NCBI GenBank assembly: GCA_033819885.1
Contig: JAQYUZ010000009.1
Coordinates: 434,001 to 498,000 of the forward strand
DNA: 64,000 nt
Reading direction: 5' to 3'
Source of the DNA: Microbotryomycetes sp. JL201
Taxonomy: Eukaryota > Basidiomycota > Microbotryomycetes
Both the position numbers and the translations under genes were made by a program. Positions 11,892-22,861 of this stretch are shown piece after piece. The notes below the pieces were generated by a model that worked only from the letters and a program-made list of their open reading frames with translations, ran no database searches and had not been told where the DNA came from. How positions within the stretch are numbered: position 1 is the first letter of the stretch; every line of letters begins with the position of its first letter.

Positions 11892-12488
11892 CTAGAGTGA
11901 CCCAGTTTGCGGACCTGTCGTCGGCGCAGGCGGCGGAAGAGCAGGACCGCCTGAGAACATTTTGAACAGCAGAAACAGGCACACGGCGGCGATGATGATG
12001 CCGAGCTGTATCCTGCCGTTGCCCTTGCCCGACTGGACAGATCTGACGAAGCGTGTGGACGTGTTTGAGAGTTGAGTCTTGAACTGGTCAAACGTTTGGC
12101 TCTGTTGGCGATTCAGAGTCAGCTGGCGTGGCTGAGAGACGGCACTGGACGAGAGGGCCAACTGACTGTGCCGTCTAACAGCGAGTTCTGGTTCTGCGAG
12201 TCGCGATAAATGTCTGTTGTCACCTGAGAGGAACAAACGAGGCGATCAGCGAGCCGCACGCGTACATTAAAGACAAGAACCGCGCGAGGCTCACCCCTCG
12301 CAGCGCTTGTAGCTTCGAGTGGAGCTGATTCAAGTGCTCGTCGTTCTGCGCCTCGAGCTCGCTCTGCTGCGCGTCGCTTGCCTTGTGCGCCGCCGACGAC
12401 GACCCGACTCCGCCACGTGACCACGACCTGGCGCAGGATCGTCAGCGACACATTATTCTTTAGACTAGCAGATGGCCACTCACGACAT
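11892..12488 (-). CDS. SFT1: Sft1/Bet1-like Qc-SNARE
   Basis: Golgi SNARE for retrograde intra-Golgi fusion. Exons 12488-12484, 12427-12295, 12223-12167 and 12101-11892 give about 134 residues. The first coding exon is only 5 nt (ATG TC) before a GTGAGT donor. The SNARE heptads run from SELEAQNDEHLNQLHSKL through DIYRDSQNQNSLLDG and FKTQLSNTSTRFVRSV, then a tail anchor IQLGIIIAAVCLFLLFKMF and an unusual Pro-rich luminal tail of about 20 residues. The opening resembles yeast Sft1 (QLESQND) more than Bet1, but the two cannot be separated firmly here. All four exons agree in phase. Confidence 0.85.
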
Positions 12489-12984
12489 TGATGACACGGG
12501 AAGATGCGCTGTGTCGTCAAGAGACTGTGGAGCGCGCCGGAAGAGCGCGAGTCGCTCGGCCAAGGATCCGCACACACGGGACTCGCTCAGCTTGTACGAG
12601 CTCGGTTGGAACAATGTCACACGTGCGCCTGCAAATTGGTCTGCTCGTCTGATCAACAGGGAAAATAAAGTTTGTGCACGAGCCACTTCGTCCCCGGCCG
12701 ACAAAGGGCGGGTGGCAAACGAGCGTGTGTGTGTTGTTTGCTGCGGAGTGGATTTGACCGCGTGTCCACTTGCTTGCACGAAAAGAAGCGAAAGCGGCGT
12801 GTCTTGGCAGCTTGACTTTGTGCAGCAACGAGCCAGGTGCGCAAATATGACTGCCAGTGCGCACCATGGCGTCGGAATGCACCTTTTGCCTGTTCAGGGG
12901 CCTACAGGTATACGATTCTAGTGCCCCCGCGCTCTCGTCAGCTGAACAAAAAAAATTGCTGCAGGACGACAGCCGCCACGGCCC
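12489..12984. promoter_or_regulatory. Divergent promoter region, SFT1 / RNA-binding protein A
   Basis: About 500 bp between two divergent start codons. Reading frames on both strands are open but resemble nothing I know. An extra upstream exon of gene A cannot be excluded. Confidence 0.4.
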
Positions 12985-15090
12985 ATGATATTCCCACGTC
13001 CGTCCCCTTCATTGCCAGACCTGAGACATGGTTCCGCTGTCGCCGGATCTATCCATTCTTTCGCGCCTCCGTGGCCTTTTGTGATGATCGAAGAGTCGCC
13101 TCTGCTTCCAAAGACGCCGCTGCTCAGGCCACCTTTTATCTCTCCGACGCTAGGCCACAGTTCCAGCAACAGCTATGGGCTCATTTCTCCCCCAATGCAC
13201 GTCTTTTCAGACTCGCTCGCTTTGCCGCTCTGCACACACATTCCGCCGCCTCTTGTCCTCGACTGGCCCTCTACGCCACCCGACTCTTCCCAACTGCTCA
13301 AAGTCCCTTTGTTCGACAGCCAGCCACTGGAAACAGTCCCCTCGCCATATTCATTCACACCTCTGTTGCAAGTGCGACTGGTTGAATGCTCCGTATCCGA
13401 GTGCCGTGCAACCGTGGTATGTCAGCTGTCTCCTTGTCGCTGCCAATTGTGTCGGTCGCACCTTCGGGAGACTATCAGAAACGTCAAATTCATACAAAAA
13501 GACGACAACGCTCAAAAAATCAAGCTTTTCACCTGCGTCTCCTGCCATCTCGAATCGACGTCGGCCGGCCCATCACTCCGTGAAACTCCCTCGTTCGGAC
13601 TCGGTCTGACCCTGGGAGCGCCCGTCAATGCATCTGGCTTGCTCGCCGCGACAAAGCTCTCCAAGTCGTCGGCTGCGTCGTCCCTGGCGGCGTCGTGCGA
13701 TACGTCCTCTTCGGCTCCGCTGTCTGCTCGTTCAAGTGGCTCAGATGAGACGTCGACAAGCCAGATGCAGCATCCTCACGGATATCATACATCTGTAACT
13801 GAACACATTGACATGCTTCCAGGCTTGCTAGACACTTGCAAGCCCAACTCAAGCGAAACGCCACCCGAGTTTCCGCCTGCACCGCCCTTCGTACCTGATC
13901 AAGCCACCCTCGAGCTTGAGGCGCAGTCGAACGTGTCGACCAAGGTGTCTTGGCCTCCTCAGGGTAGATCCGGCAGTGAAGAATTGCCGCTTGATGCTGC
14001 TCGCTGTTTTCGAGCACCTTTGACCGCTCCTGATGGAACAATTTTACACTTTCGATCCGACACACTCCTGGAAATAGATAATGCGCGTTCACATTCCTCC
14101 ACACCAACTGTGTAACCTCTCCTTCTGATGTCCTTGGGATGCAGATTCCTTACGGTTGCCGCGTTCAACAAGTCCAAGACTGGTTGCAAGATTGCCGATG
14201 GTTTACGCAACAAGAATGTCCAATCAAGATTCACATTGTCATGCACCGGCAAGGTTCCTTGGGATTTTGAGACCGACATGACCTGATGATAACGCGTTGC
14301 AGTGCCACACTTCGATCTTTGTCTCGTTGTTACATTGAACGCCTTTCGATCGAAGAACAAAGTCACTTGATCGACATGAAACACGGTACCGTCATGGCGA
14401 CTCGGAAATTATTCTTGCGTTCGACTCGTCATTCTGAACTGATCAACGACTTGTTTGTTCAAGGCGAACACTTGTTTGCAAAAAGGAGAACGACCGTTTG
14501 TGAAGGACGCAACCTGTTCAGGTTGCCAGATGAAAAGGAGTTGAAGATTGTGTTGGATTCATGTAAAAGATTGAGAGTGAGTCTGACACCCGGCGCACCT
14601 TTTAAAGGAGATTAAAGATGACTCTGTGCGTCAATTTTTTTTTTATCGGTTGCTTTCACTGTTAGCGCATGGCTGTACAGTGTCCCAAAGAACGTCCCTT
14701 CCTCAATTTGGCAGCCATCATTGAAAAGGTATCTTGCATACCTTCCCGAGACCGCTTTTGCACCCAAACTGCAGAAACTGACTTGAGACTGCCTCGCAAC
14801 GCGGCAAAGTTTCCATGGCACGACATTCGTCGTTGGACTCCCCGAGAAGCTGAAAACCTTCTTCGTACAGCTCAAGGTGAGTTAAGTGGGATTGCTCAGC
14901 ACCGAGCGACATTCTCTCGTCAAAGACACGCCACAAAGTATCTCGAACAAAAAAGAAAGAGGATAAACAAACTGAAAGTCCGGTTCGCTCGAGTACAGAC
15001 GCGACGTTGTTGGCCCTGCGAAAAGCTGAACATGATCCGGATTACGCCCAGTATGCTGAACTCTTGGTCAGTTTGATCCGAGCCGACTGA
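12985..15090 (+). CDS. Cys-rich / RRM-like RNA-binding protein, paralogue A
   Basis: Six exons (12985-14109, 14145-14248, 14303-14576, 14666-14728, 14810-14876, 14999-15090) give about 574 residues. A Pro/Ser-rich N-terminus leads to a Cys cluster at about residues 135-190 (C-x4-C-x5-C-x4-C-x-C-x2-C, then C-x2-CH), likely zinc-binding. After a Ser/Thr-rich linker comes an RRM-like region (IPYGCRVQQVQDWL, IKIHIVMH, CYIE, SELINDLF). The gene at 44022-47358 has the same domains, the same Cys spacing and the same intron positions and phases. Intron 2 (14249-14302) needs a GC donor (GCAAGG). The last intron (14877-14998) is supported by alignment with paralogue B. An RNA-related role is inferred from the RRM-like pattern; the exact function is unknown. 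Confidence 0.75.
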
Positions 15091-15763
15091 ACGCAAATCA
15101 TCAATGCCTGACAGAGCAAATCATACACACATATATCTATGGATTTTGTTTCTTTGAGCATACCCAAATAGCGCCTCGCAATCATCAACTGTCCAGGTCA
15201 GTGCATTCCCAACGCGAGAGTGTCAGGAGGATGCTAAACTGAACCAGGGCTTGTTTCGTGACAGCTTTCGCGTTCGACATGACTGTTTGAAAAACTTTGA
15301 TCACCTCGTCAGATCGTCTCTTGCTCCCTCCTTTCCCTCTTCCAAAAAAAAAAATCAAAAGAAGAGCGCAACGCCACAGCGCAATCCCTTCTAACAATCT
15401 CAGTGACACACACTCGCTCCACTCTCTCAGCATCAAAATCAGTCTAGACTTTCGATCGCGCGTAGAACGGTCAACGTTGGTAGCTTTTCTCCTTTGCAAG
15501 CAAAAAGAAGATGACTTTAAAAAGTGGGAAAAGATGATCCCGCTGTACAGTGATTACGATATCTACTAAGCTGTATGTATAAAAGAGCAAGCTCGTGTAA
15601 GATAGCAAGCGAAAGGAAGGTAGTGTTCAACAAGTTGCGGCAAGGCCAACGAAAAACAAGACAATCTCCAGAAATGAAACAGGGGATTATCGAGGAGGAA
15701 CGCTCTAGTATTAAATACCGGGCGTGTATTCAGACGGGGAATGACAGTCGACGTTAGGCTCGC
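15091..15763. other. Convergent intergenic region
   Basis: About 670 bp between the 3' ends of paralogue A and LCB2. It is AT-richer than its surroundings, with short A runs (around 15347) and TATATCTAT near 15130. I see no gene; it is probably 3' untranslated sequence of both neighbours. Confidence 0.4.
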
Positions 15764-18077
15764 TCATGCCTTTTGTTGCTCGATCAAGCGTTCGGATTCG
15801 AGTTCAGATTCTCGGACCCATTTGACTCCTTGGGCAATGACATCTTCAACATTCATTCGTGAGCCGTGAGGGGCAAGTTTCAATCCGAGCAGACCGCCAA
15901 CTTCGTCTGTTGCTCGGAGAATCTGGTCGAGGTCGGCTTTGGTGTGCGCAGACGAGAGACAGAATCGAACTCGAGACGAGACGAGCGGAGTGCTGTCAAA
16001 TGCAAGAATCCGGTCAGGCGACAGGATCACCGAGGCCACTGTCAACGCGACTCACGCTGGGTAGGCGACAACGACGACAACAATCTTGTACCGCTCGAGC
16101 ATTAATCGACTGAACACGCCCATTTTGCCCGGTTGGAAGATGAGCAACGGTATGATTGGGCTGTCTGGGTGGCCGTAGACGATGAATCCAAGCTTGCGCA
16201 GGCACGTGCTCAAGTATCGGCAGTTGAATGCTAAGCGACGTAGCCGATCTCGACCTTCTGTGCCGTCCATGACGTGTGCGGGCAAGCTCGATAACGTTGG
16301 CACAAAGTCTGCCGCCCGCGTACCCATAATTGAACCGATAGAGGTGACGATCTGAGACGCAACGGGTGGCGTCATCGATTCGGCATAATTCTGAGCGTGA
16401 GATGTTTGCCGCAAAGCATTGATGAGCTCGTGCGAGCCAGAGATGTACCCGCCCGAAGCACCGAAAGCTGTCCGTTCGGATAAATCAGTCATCATTTTGT
16501 GACAAATGAAGGCGCGCAGACAGACACTTAGTAAATGTGCCCATGAGAATGTCTACCTGTCGCGGATCGACGCCAAAGTAGTCGCAAACGCCGCGTCCAC
16601 GCGGTCCGAGTGCGCCGATGGAGTGCGCCTCGTCGACGTACAGGTAAAACTATCCGAAAGAATGTGTCAGCGACCCATGTAATAGCCTCGACAGCGCTCG
16701 CTTACCTTGTAAACTTGCTTAAGTTCGAGCAGTCTTGGCAAGTCGAGCAGGGTGCCTTCCATAGAGTACAATCCCTCGACAATGATCATGATCTTTTTCC
16801 ACGGCCTGTGCGTTCGCGGTTGGCCCTGACTGACGACTTCGCGCAAGAGTGCTTCGAGATCTTCCATATCGTTATGCTTGTACTGCCGGATCATGGCGCC
16901 ACTGAGCCTCGCTCCAAACCTGATCGACGAATGGTTGAGCTCGTCCGAAATGATCAAGCAGCCCTTGCTGAGCAGTGCAGGCAAAGTTGTCGAATTTGTG
17001 GCAAAGCCCATTGAGACGATCATGGCGTCTTCCTGGCCTACAAAGTCGGCGACAAGGCGCTCGGCTTGAACGAGCAAGTCGGTTGTGCCGACGTCGTTGC
17101 GTCCTCCCGCGCTCGTTACGCCGACCTTGCGAACAACATCTTCCGCCTGATCGGCGCATGGTCCTCGCGTTTGCGCAAAGCCCAAGTAGTTGTACGACGA
17201 AACATTGAGCGCCTGAGTTGTCTCACCCGTGAACGTAAAGTTTGAGAAAAAGTCTGTCGGCGTGCGGTCGAGAATGGTGGCTGTGCGTGCGGCGACGGCC
17301 GTTACTGGCCTCGCGAAGCAGTCCTCGAGGCGCAGCTTGAGACGGCGGGTGTAGAACGAGTCAAAGTCGGAGAACAGGGCCGCGTAGCCGTTTGACGGCT
17401 TTAAATGCGAGTACTCTGCCGGGAACAGTCGCTTGCCAAGAAAGTCGCGCATGTGGCCAACGAGAATGAGCAAGGCGTCTGGCGTGCGCGGAACGAGGTC
17501 AGCGCGTTGCTGGCAAGAGGGCTATGCCTTGAGACTGACAATTGAGGTAGGTGAGGATGTAGATCCACACAGACGGCTCCTCGTCCGAAGCCTTGAGGCT
17601 CGTTCCTGGCCTGTGCTGAGACGTTGTGCGATGGGCTGGGTTGAGGTCATGGCCGTATTCAGAGTGCCTGAGCGAGTACGGGTCGTCTGGGTCTGGCACG
17701 TAATCGACGTCGAACGCGACCGTCGGTGGCCTGGTTGCCGAGACATGCGACGGCAGCGGCATCGGGCTGTTGAGTCCCCTCCATCCGACCGATCGCTCGC
17801 TGTCGTCCGAATGCTCCGAATCAGAGTCTGATCGGGCGCGGGTGGACGCATACGAGATCAAGCTAGACGAGCGCGAGTCTGAAGACGACCGAGTGCGCGT
17901 GCTGAGGCGTGAGGGCGACACGATCGTGCTCGCGGCGGCCGAGGCGCGCGACTGAACCTGCGCAAGGTATGAAGCGGCGTCCTGCGAGGCCACAGGCGAC
18001 GGACGAGCTCGGTCAGCAGTCTGACCCCATCACAAACACTCGATGCGCGCTGACCGTGCACCGTACAAGCTCACCAT
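15764..18077 (-). CDS. LCB2: Serine palmitoyltransferase catalytic subunit Lcb2
   Basis: PLP enzyme joining serine and palmitoyl-CoA, the first step of sphingolipid synthesis in the ER. Exons 18077-18075 (the ATG alone), 17981-17540, 17478-16706, 16649-16526, 16467-16056 and 15992-15764 give about 660 residues. The Ser-rich N-terminus is followed by [20 protein letters not shown] and the catalytic core: [14 protein letters not shown], the HNDMEDLE motif, [17 protein letters not shown] and the PLP lysine in [14 protein letters not shown], restored across a spliced codon. The start codon stands alone before a GTGAGC donor; no other in-frame ATG precedes the conserved core. All phases agree. Confidence 0.93.
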
Positions 18078-18557
18078 TCTGCTGTGATCGAGGCCGAGCG
18101 TCGGCTGTGCTTTCGAAGGATACTTTGACGGGCGAGCCATGCACCCGCGCGCTCTTTCCGCCCCCGTCACGCTACCTTGGCACACACACAGAGGGTCTGC
18201 TGCCTGCCGATCGCGTGCTCGTCACCAATGTCGCCGAGTGCGTCAAACTTTCGGCAACGCGTTCAAACAAACGCGACACACGCGAACGCGCGAAGAACCA
18301 CGGGACTCGACTGTACAGGAACGGCTCCAGTAATAGAACGACCTGCGCTCGAGTCAAAGTGCTGTGTCGCGAGAGGCACGAGTCTTGTGGCGGCGAAAGA
18401 ACCCGGCGCGTGCGCGCGCGAGACCGAACAAGATTTAGCGGCCTGAGCGCACTTTCACGCCACAAGGACAGTCCTGCCACACGCCACACACGTCCAAACG
18501 AGCTCGGCACACCGCAGAACCACGCTTTATCACCTTTGTTTCAACACGAGTCCGTCT
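18078..18557. other. Intergenic, LCB2 upstream
   Basis: Upstream of the LCB2 start. GC-rich, dense in CGCG and ACACAC-type steps. No gene that I can support. Confidence 0.4.
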
Positions 18558-18731
18558 ATGTATCGGCCTCCGTCCATGGCAGCCATGTCCGAGCCGTTCC
18601 GGGCTCGAGTGACGAGGTCTGAAATTGCCAAACGCGAAGGGTCCCACCAACAAACCGCGGTCAAGCTTGACGATCGACAGAAGTGTAACAAATGTGGATC
18701 TCTCGTGTCCGATCGAACAGCGAGAACCTAA
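18558..18731 (+). CDS. Possible small CxxC protein (weak)
   Basis: An ATG-started frame of 57 residues (MYRPPSMAAMSEPFRARVTR...), ending in QKCNKCGSLVSDRTART. The single CxxC pair, charged composition and isolation between two genes could mean a small real protein or a first exon, but chance is quite possible. No family recognised. Confidence 0.2.
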   Translation: MYRPPSMAAMSEPFRARVTRSEIAKREGSHQQTAVKLDDRQKCNKCGSLVSDRTART

Positions 18732-19107
18732 TTACAAACATAGGAGGTGGATGGCGATCCCTCGCCGCATCACCTGAGCGCAACGTTCGGGGTGTTTTTC
18801 TTCACGACGAGCGTCACGTGTGTACAGTCCCGTCTTGTACGTTTCTCTTTCGAGAGACTGTACCTTTTCACAGACTCATGGACTGAAGGATATAACGGGC
18901 GCGAGAGCAACACCCCCCTGTGGTCGCTTTTCCCATTGGGCTTTTGGCTTGTTCGACGCCTGCTCAGACGGACGCGCACCTGGGCGACATTTCTCACAGC
19001 GTGAGCAGGAGTAAGGTTTGTTGTGTAATCGAAAAACCCGTTGCACGCGTACACTCTGGCCAAGGTCCTCGCTCGGCAGTTCGAACGAAGCAAAAACACG
19101 GTAAAAA
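18732..19107. other. Intergenic
   Basis: About 375 bp downstream of the unrecognised Ser/Pro-rich gene. A GTCACGTGTG E-box-like core lies near 18811. Nothing else identified. Confidence 0.35.
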
Positions 19108-20646
19108 TTACCACTTGAACAAGCTGCTACCACGAAAAATGTCCGGTTTGTCTGTCCGGTTTCGTTTGCGTCTGTCTCGAGCTTGTTGCGAATCAGATTC
19201 GCCCCGAACGACAACGCCAGGCTTGACGCTTCGAACGCTCGTCCCAAACGCGATTCCAGAAACTTGTCCTTCTTCTGACGACGGTTGGATATTTGTCTGA
19301 TTGAACGGTGATCCCTTGGCTGTCAAACTCGACGAGGGCAACCGAGTTCGAGCTTTGAATTGTGCATACGTTTCGGTCGGCTGAAACATAAGCCTCTTTG
19401 ACGATGTCGACGCGGCAGGTACGAACGTTGGCAACTGAAACTTTGGGGTGGATGTAAATGGTGTCTCGGAAGATGGCAGCTCGGCAGCGCGATCATGTGG
19501 CGCTTGATTGTGCTTGATCGGTGTAGTCCCAGGGTGCATCGTGGAGCGATGAGGCAGCATTGGTTTGTAGTGTTTGAACCGCCTCAAGCCATTGCGTGTT
19601 GTCATTTTTGGTAGACGAGGTGGCGAAGTGAGCGCACTGAATTCGAGGTTGGCGGGCTCACACGGCGTGACCACGAGACGTTGATCCATCGGTCCGTCAA
19701 GACCTAGCAAAGAGCTGAAAGTGTAGCTCGCTTCTGCTCCGTGGCACTCAACAGGCAAAGTGGCGAGCAATTGTGGCGTCGGCCGCGCGCGATCAGATTC
19801 GCAATTGCTTTGCGAATCAGGGTGTGAGTTTTGGACGAGGTTTGGTGGGGCTGCGTTCGGGTACAAAGAATATATCAGAGATACATGAGCGTGCGAAGGC
19901 ATTGGATTTGGCTGACGGATTGCTGTTTTACACTCAGGAGGATATGCTGAGAAACTACCGGTGGGTCTTTGGGGTCGCCTCGCTGGCTTTGAGCCTGACG
20001 GGCGTGCCAATGATACCGTACTGAACATTCTGGAACACTGTGGCTGGACTAGCTCCTTTGACACTTCTTCTTGAACCGGCGCATCTGAAGTTGGGTTCGA
20101 GGTGGCAAGGTCAGAGCTGAACAGCGGCTGCGCCTCTGAAGACGGTGATGAGGTGACGATCATGGCGGATTGAGCGTCATTCTCGGAGGACGATGCTCCA
20201 CGTTGACGCGCGCATTGCAACCTCGGGGTGACTCTGGGTTTTGTCTGGTTTGACAGCGGCTTTCGTGTCGGAGGAGCCGTCAATGCAGTTTTGAGAAATG
20301 AGTGAGCCTCGACAAGGGCGTCAGATGATTGAATTCAGAGATCGTGGTAGCCGCTCACTTTTGCGCCACTTGAGCTAACTGACTTTCTGCTCGCGCCTAC
20401 CCGTCTTGCGATCGTAAATGGCGTCTCCACAAACTTGACATCACCTTCATCGACGTCTCCAATGTCGAAAACTTCATGACACGCCAATTCTGGTTCCTGC
20501 CGCTGAATTGACTGCGCCTCAGAGAAGCTCGTGCCACCGTTTCCTTCTTCCGGCTGTGACGGCGGCTGGTCCTCCTCACTCGACTGATCAGAACAGTCGT
20601 CGTGCAAGTTGTATGACCATGAAGTTTGGCGTCGCGCTCCAGACAT
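19108..20646 (-). CDS. Unrecognised Ser/Pro-rich basic protein
   Basis: Two exons (20646-20359, 20307-19108) give about 495 residues. The N-terminus is acidic and Gln/Ser-rich (DDCSDQSSEEDQPPSQPEE). Across the splice comes the stretch FVETPFTIARRVGASRKS followed by TRKPLSNQTKPRVTPR; the C-terminus is basic (ARDRRKRNRTDKPD). No globular domain or membrane segment is visible. The many RxxL and basic Ser sites suggest a regulated nuclear or cell-cycle protein, but that is only inference. Support for coding is phase agreement over the GTGAGC...AG intron and a 400-codon open exon. It is divergent from the G-patch gene across 127 bp. Confidence 0.6.
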
Positions 20647-20773
20647 CTTTCGCGAAGGACATCAGTCAGTGGCAAGAGGAAAGAAGCAGAGCATGACGAG
20701 TTTCGAATTTTGAAATTCTCCTGCCATCTAACTTGTCCAGCACGCTTCTAGATCCATCAGAAGTCTTTGGACG
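20647..20773. promoter_or_regulatory. Short divergent promoter gap
   Basis: 127 bp between the start codons of the Ser/Pro-rich gene (minus) and the G-patch gene (plus, earliest ATG). Both 5' ends must lie here unless the G-patch protein starts at the later ATG at 20804 or 20849. Confidence 0.4.
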
Positions 20774-22692
20774 ATGCTTTCAAAAACAGCCCACAAATCT
20801 CACATGGGCTGGACGAGCGCACGTGACTCTCCGACCTCGTTCACCACGATGGCCTCGTCGGGGCCGCCGCCTCCGCCGTCACTACCCATGTATCCAGGTA
20901 TACCATGGCCGCCTCGGCTGAACGATCTGGCACCGAAAGCGCCCGGCCCTCGTTCGTCGTTCGCCTACTCGTCGAGCGGCGGCTCTGCTTCAAAGGTACA
21001 GCTGGTCTGATTCGAATGCGTTCCTCGGCTTGTGTACTAGCTTTCGTTTGCTCTTCCTTCTTGTGCTCTCAAACTTCGTACCGGGACACCGCAGCGGTCA
21101 CGGTCAACAGCCAGCTCAAGCGATGACAATCATGACGACGAGCCAGAGTTGGACGACCCTACATGGTATTACAATGATCCGAGAAGGGATTCGGCCCCGC
21201 AACGAGACGATGCGTCTGACGCGGCCGACGAAACTGCCTTGAACATCGGAATGCGCATGTTGCTCAAGCTCGGCTGGACTCAAGGCCGAGGCTTGGGCAA
21301 AGACTTGCAAGGTGCGTCGCATAGGACCTTGTCATCTCGCTTTATATCGTTACTCATATTACGTGTCAGGCCGCGTCGAGCCCATCGATCCAAAGGACAA
21401 TTCTGCGATGCTGGGCTTGGGTAAGGCGCGCATGGATAGTGAGATGCTCGAAAGCACGATCCAAGCCGGCGCAAGAGAGCTCGAAAGCGCTAGGATCGCA
21501 AGAGAGACGGCGGATCAACGAAAAGCGAGATTGGCAAGTGGCGGAGCGCGCCCAAAAGCTCATATCGATCCGGAGTCCTGACTCCGTCGCTCGTGTAGGA
21601 AAGAGCTGCGCACGTGGCTCAAGTCAAGGCCGACGTTGCGGCCTCGCTGGACAAATTCCGCTGCGACATCTGTGACAAAGCGTGAGTGCGTGACGCCATG
21701 TCCCTGAAGACGTGGACCTGACAAACGATTTCGCTCGCAGATACGCCAACGTGTCACAGTACAATGAGCACCTCAATTCGTATGATCACCATCATCGGGC
21801 TCGCGCTGTTGCCACTAAACAGGCGGAGAAGGAGCGGCTAGTCGCAACAGGAGCGGCGGACAAACGCAGAGAGAAGGAGCGCAAGCGAGAGGAGAAAGAG
21901 CTTGCCAAAATGATGGGAGCTGCAGGAGTCAAGCCATCTATACTCAACCCGACGGGGACGAGCGACAAGCTGCCGGTCGGGCAGGGCTCTGCCGGCTTGG
22001 CAGCAACGAACCCCGTCAAGAGAAGCGGATTCGTCAAGGTAGGCACCATTGCAGCAGCTCCGAGCTCGGGCAAGACTTCGGACAGTGATGTTGTCGTCCC
22101 GAAAGCGAGCGGGTTCAAAAAGTCGGGATGGACGACGAGACAGGAACCAAGCGCTTCACAGAGCTCGCAGCCGATCGTGACGACCAGTAAAACGTACTCT
22201 GCACCGGCGTTCCGCAGTGCTGGTGCTTTTGAACTAAGCAAAGCAACACTGGGGACTGGTTCGAACCCTGATCCCGTCGCGGTCACATCTGGCCGACCTC
22301 TCAACGAATTACCGCGACCACCCTCTTTTGATCCGCCGCCACCACCACCACCGCCTGCAGACCTTGCTCCCCCGCCGCCTCCCCCGTCAGCCGAGAACGT
22401 TCCGCGACCGCCTCCAGCAGCTGCTCCCACTTTCAACCCTCGAAGCTTCTTCGTCCAGCGTGACAACCGTACAACGGAACAAACCTCTGCGCCAAGGGGC
22501 AGAGGAGGGCTTGAGTCTGCAGAGCTGCATCCTGCTTTGCGAGGTTTGGGCAGCGCAGATGAACAGACAGGCTTGGCGCCAGTTTCTGCGAAGGGCGAGG
22601 ACCCCGCCAATCCGTCTCAAGCAAAGAGCGCAAAAAAGCGAGCGGATCTTGCAAACTGGAACAGTTGGAAGGCGGCGGGCAAAAAGAAGTAG
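20774..22692 (+). CDS. G-patch and zinc-finger protein (GPATCH8-like)
   Basis: Likely RNA-processing factor, a helicase cofactor type. Exons 20774-20995, 21095-21311, 21370-21533, 21599-21681 and 21741-22692 give up to 545 residues. The G-patch is seen as GMRMLLKLGWTQGRGLGKD continuing into LQGRVEPIDPKD. A C2H2-like finger follows: CDICDKAYANVSQYNEHLNS...HHH, then a Lys/Arg/Glu-rich helix. The tail is Pro-rich (PPPPPPPPADLAPPPPPP) and ends ANWNSWKAAGKKK. Intron 3 (21534-21598) needs a GC donor (GCAAGT): the nearby GT would shift frame, while the GC join gives RKARLERAAHVAQV in frame. The start could be ATG 20774, 20804 or 20849. Confidence 0.88.
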
Positions 22693-22861
22693 ATCGGGCA
22701 AAGAAAAATAAATGCAATTAGTCTGACAACGTTCGTGATTTGTTTGTTGTATCGAGCACAATCAACCTTGATCGAGCTCCTTACCACTGTTAGCCCCGTC
22801 TCCTTGGGAGGGTTGACCTGCTCACAACTCCACGGTCGCTGGCTTCGCCGTCGTGGTCGAT
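22693..22861. promoter_or_regulatory. Tandem gap, G-patch gene to THOC1
   Basis: 169 bp holding the 3' end of the G-patch gene and the promoter of THOC1. No clear motif. Confidence 0.3.

Noticed and set aside
14877-14899. A 23-nt GT...AG segment as an intron in paralogue A
   Set aside because: Too short to splice; the 122-nt intron to 14998 fits phase and paralogue B.
22258-22268. GGTTCGAACCC resembling a tRNA box B
   Set aside because: It lies inside the G-patch coding exon with no matching box A or acceptor stem.
21792-22610. Minus-strand Gly/Ser-rich frame opposite the G-patch gene
   Set aside because: Mirror of the Pro/Ala-rich coding strand; no independent signal.
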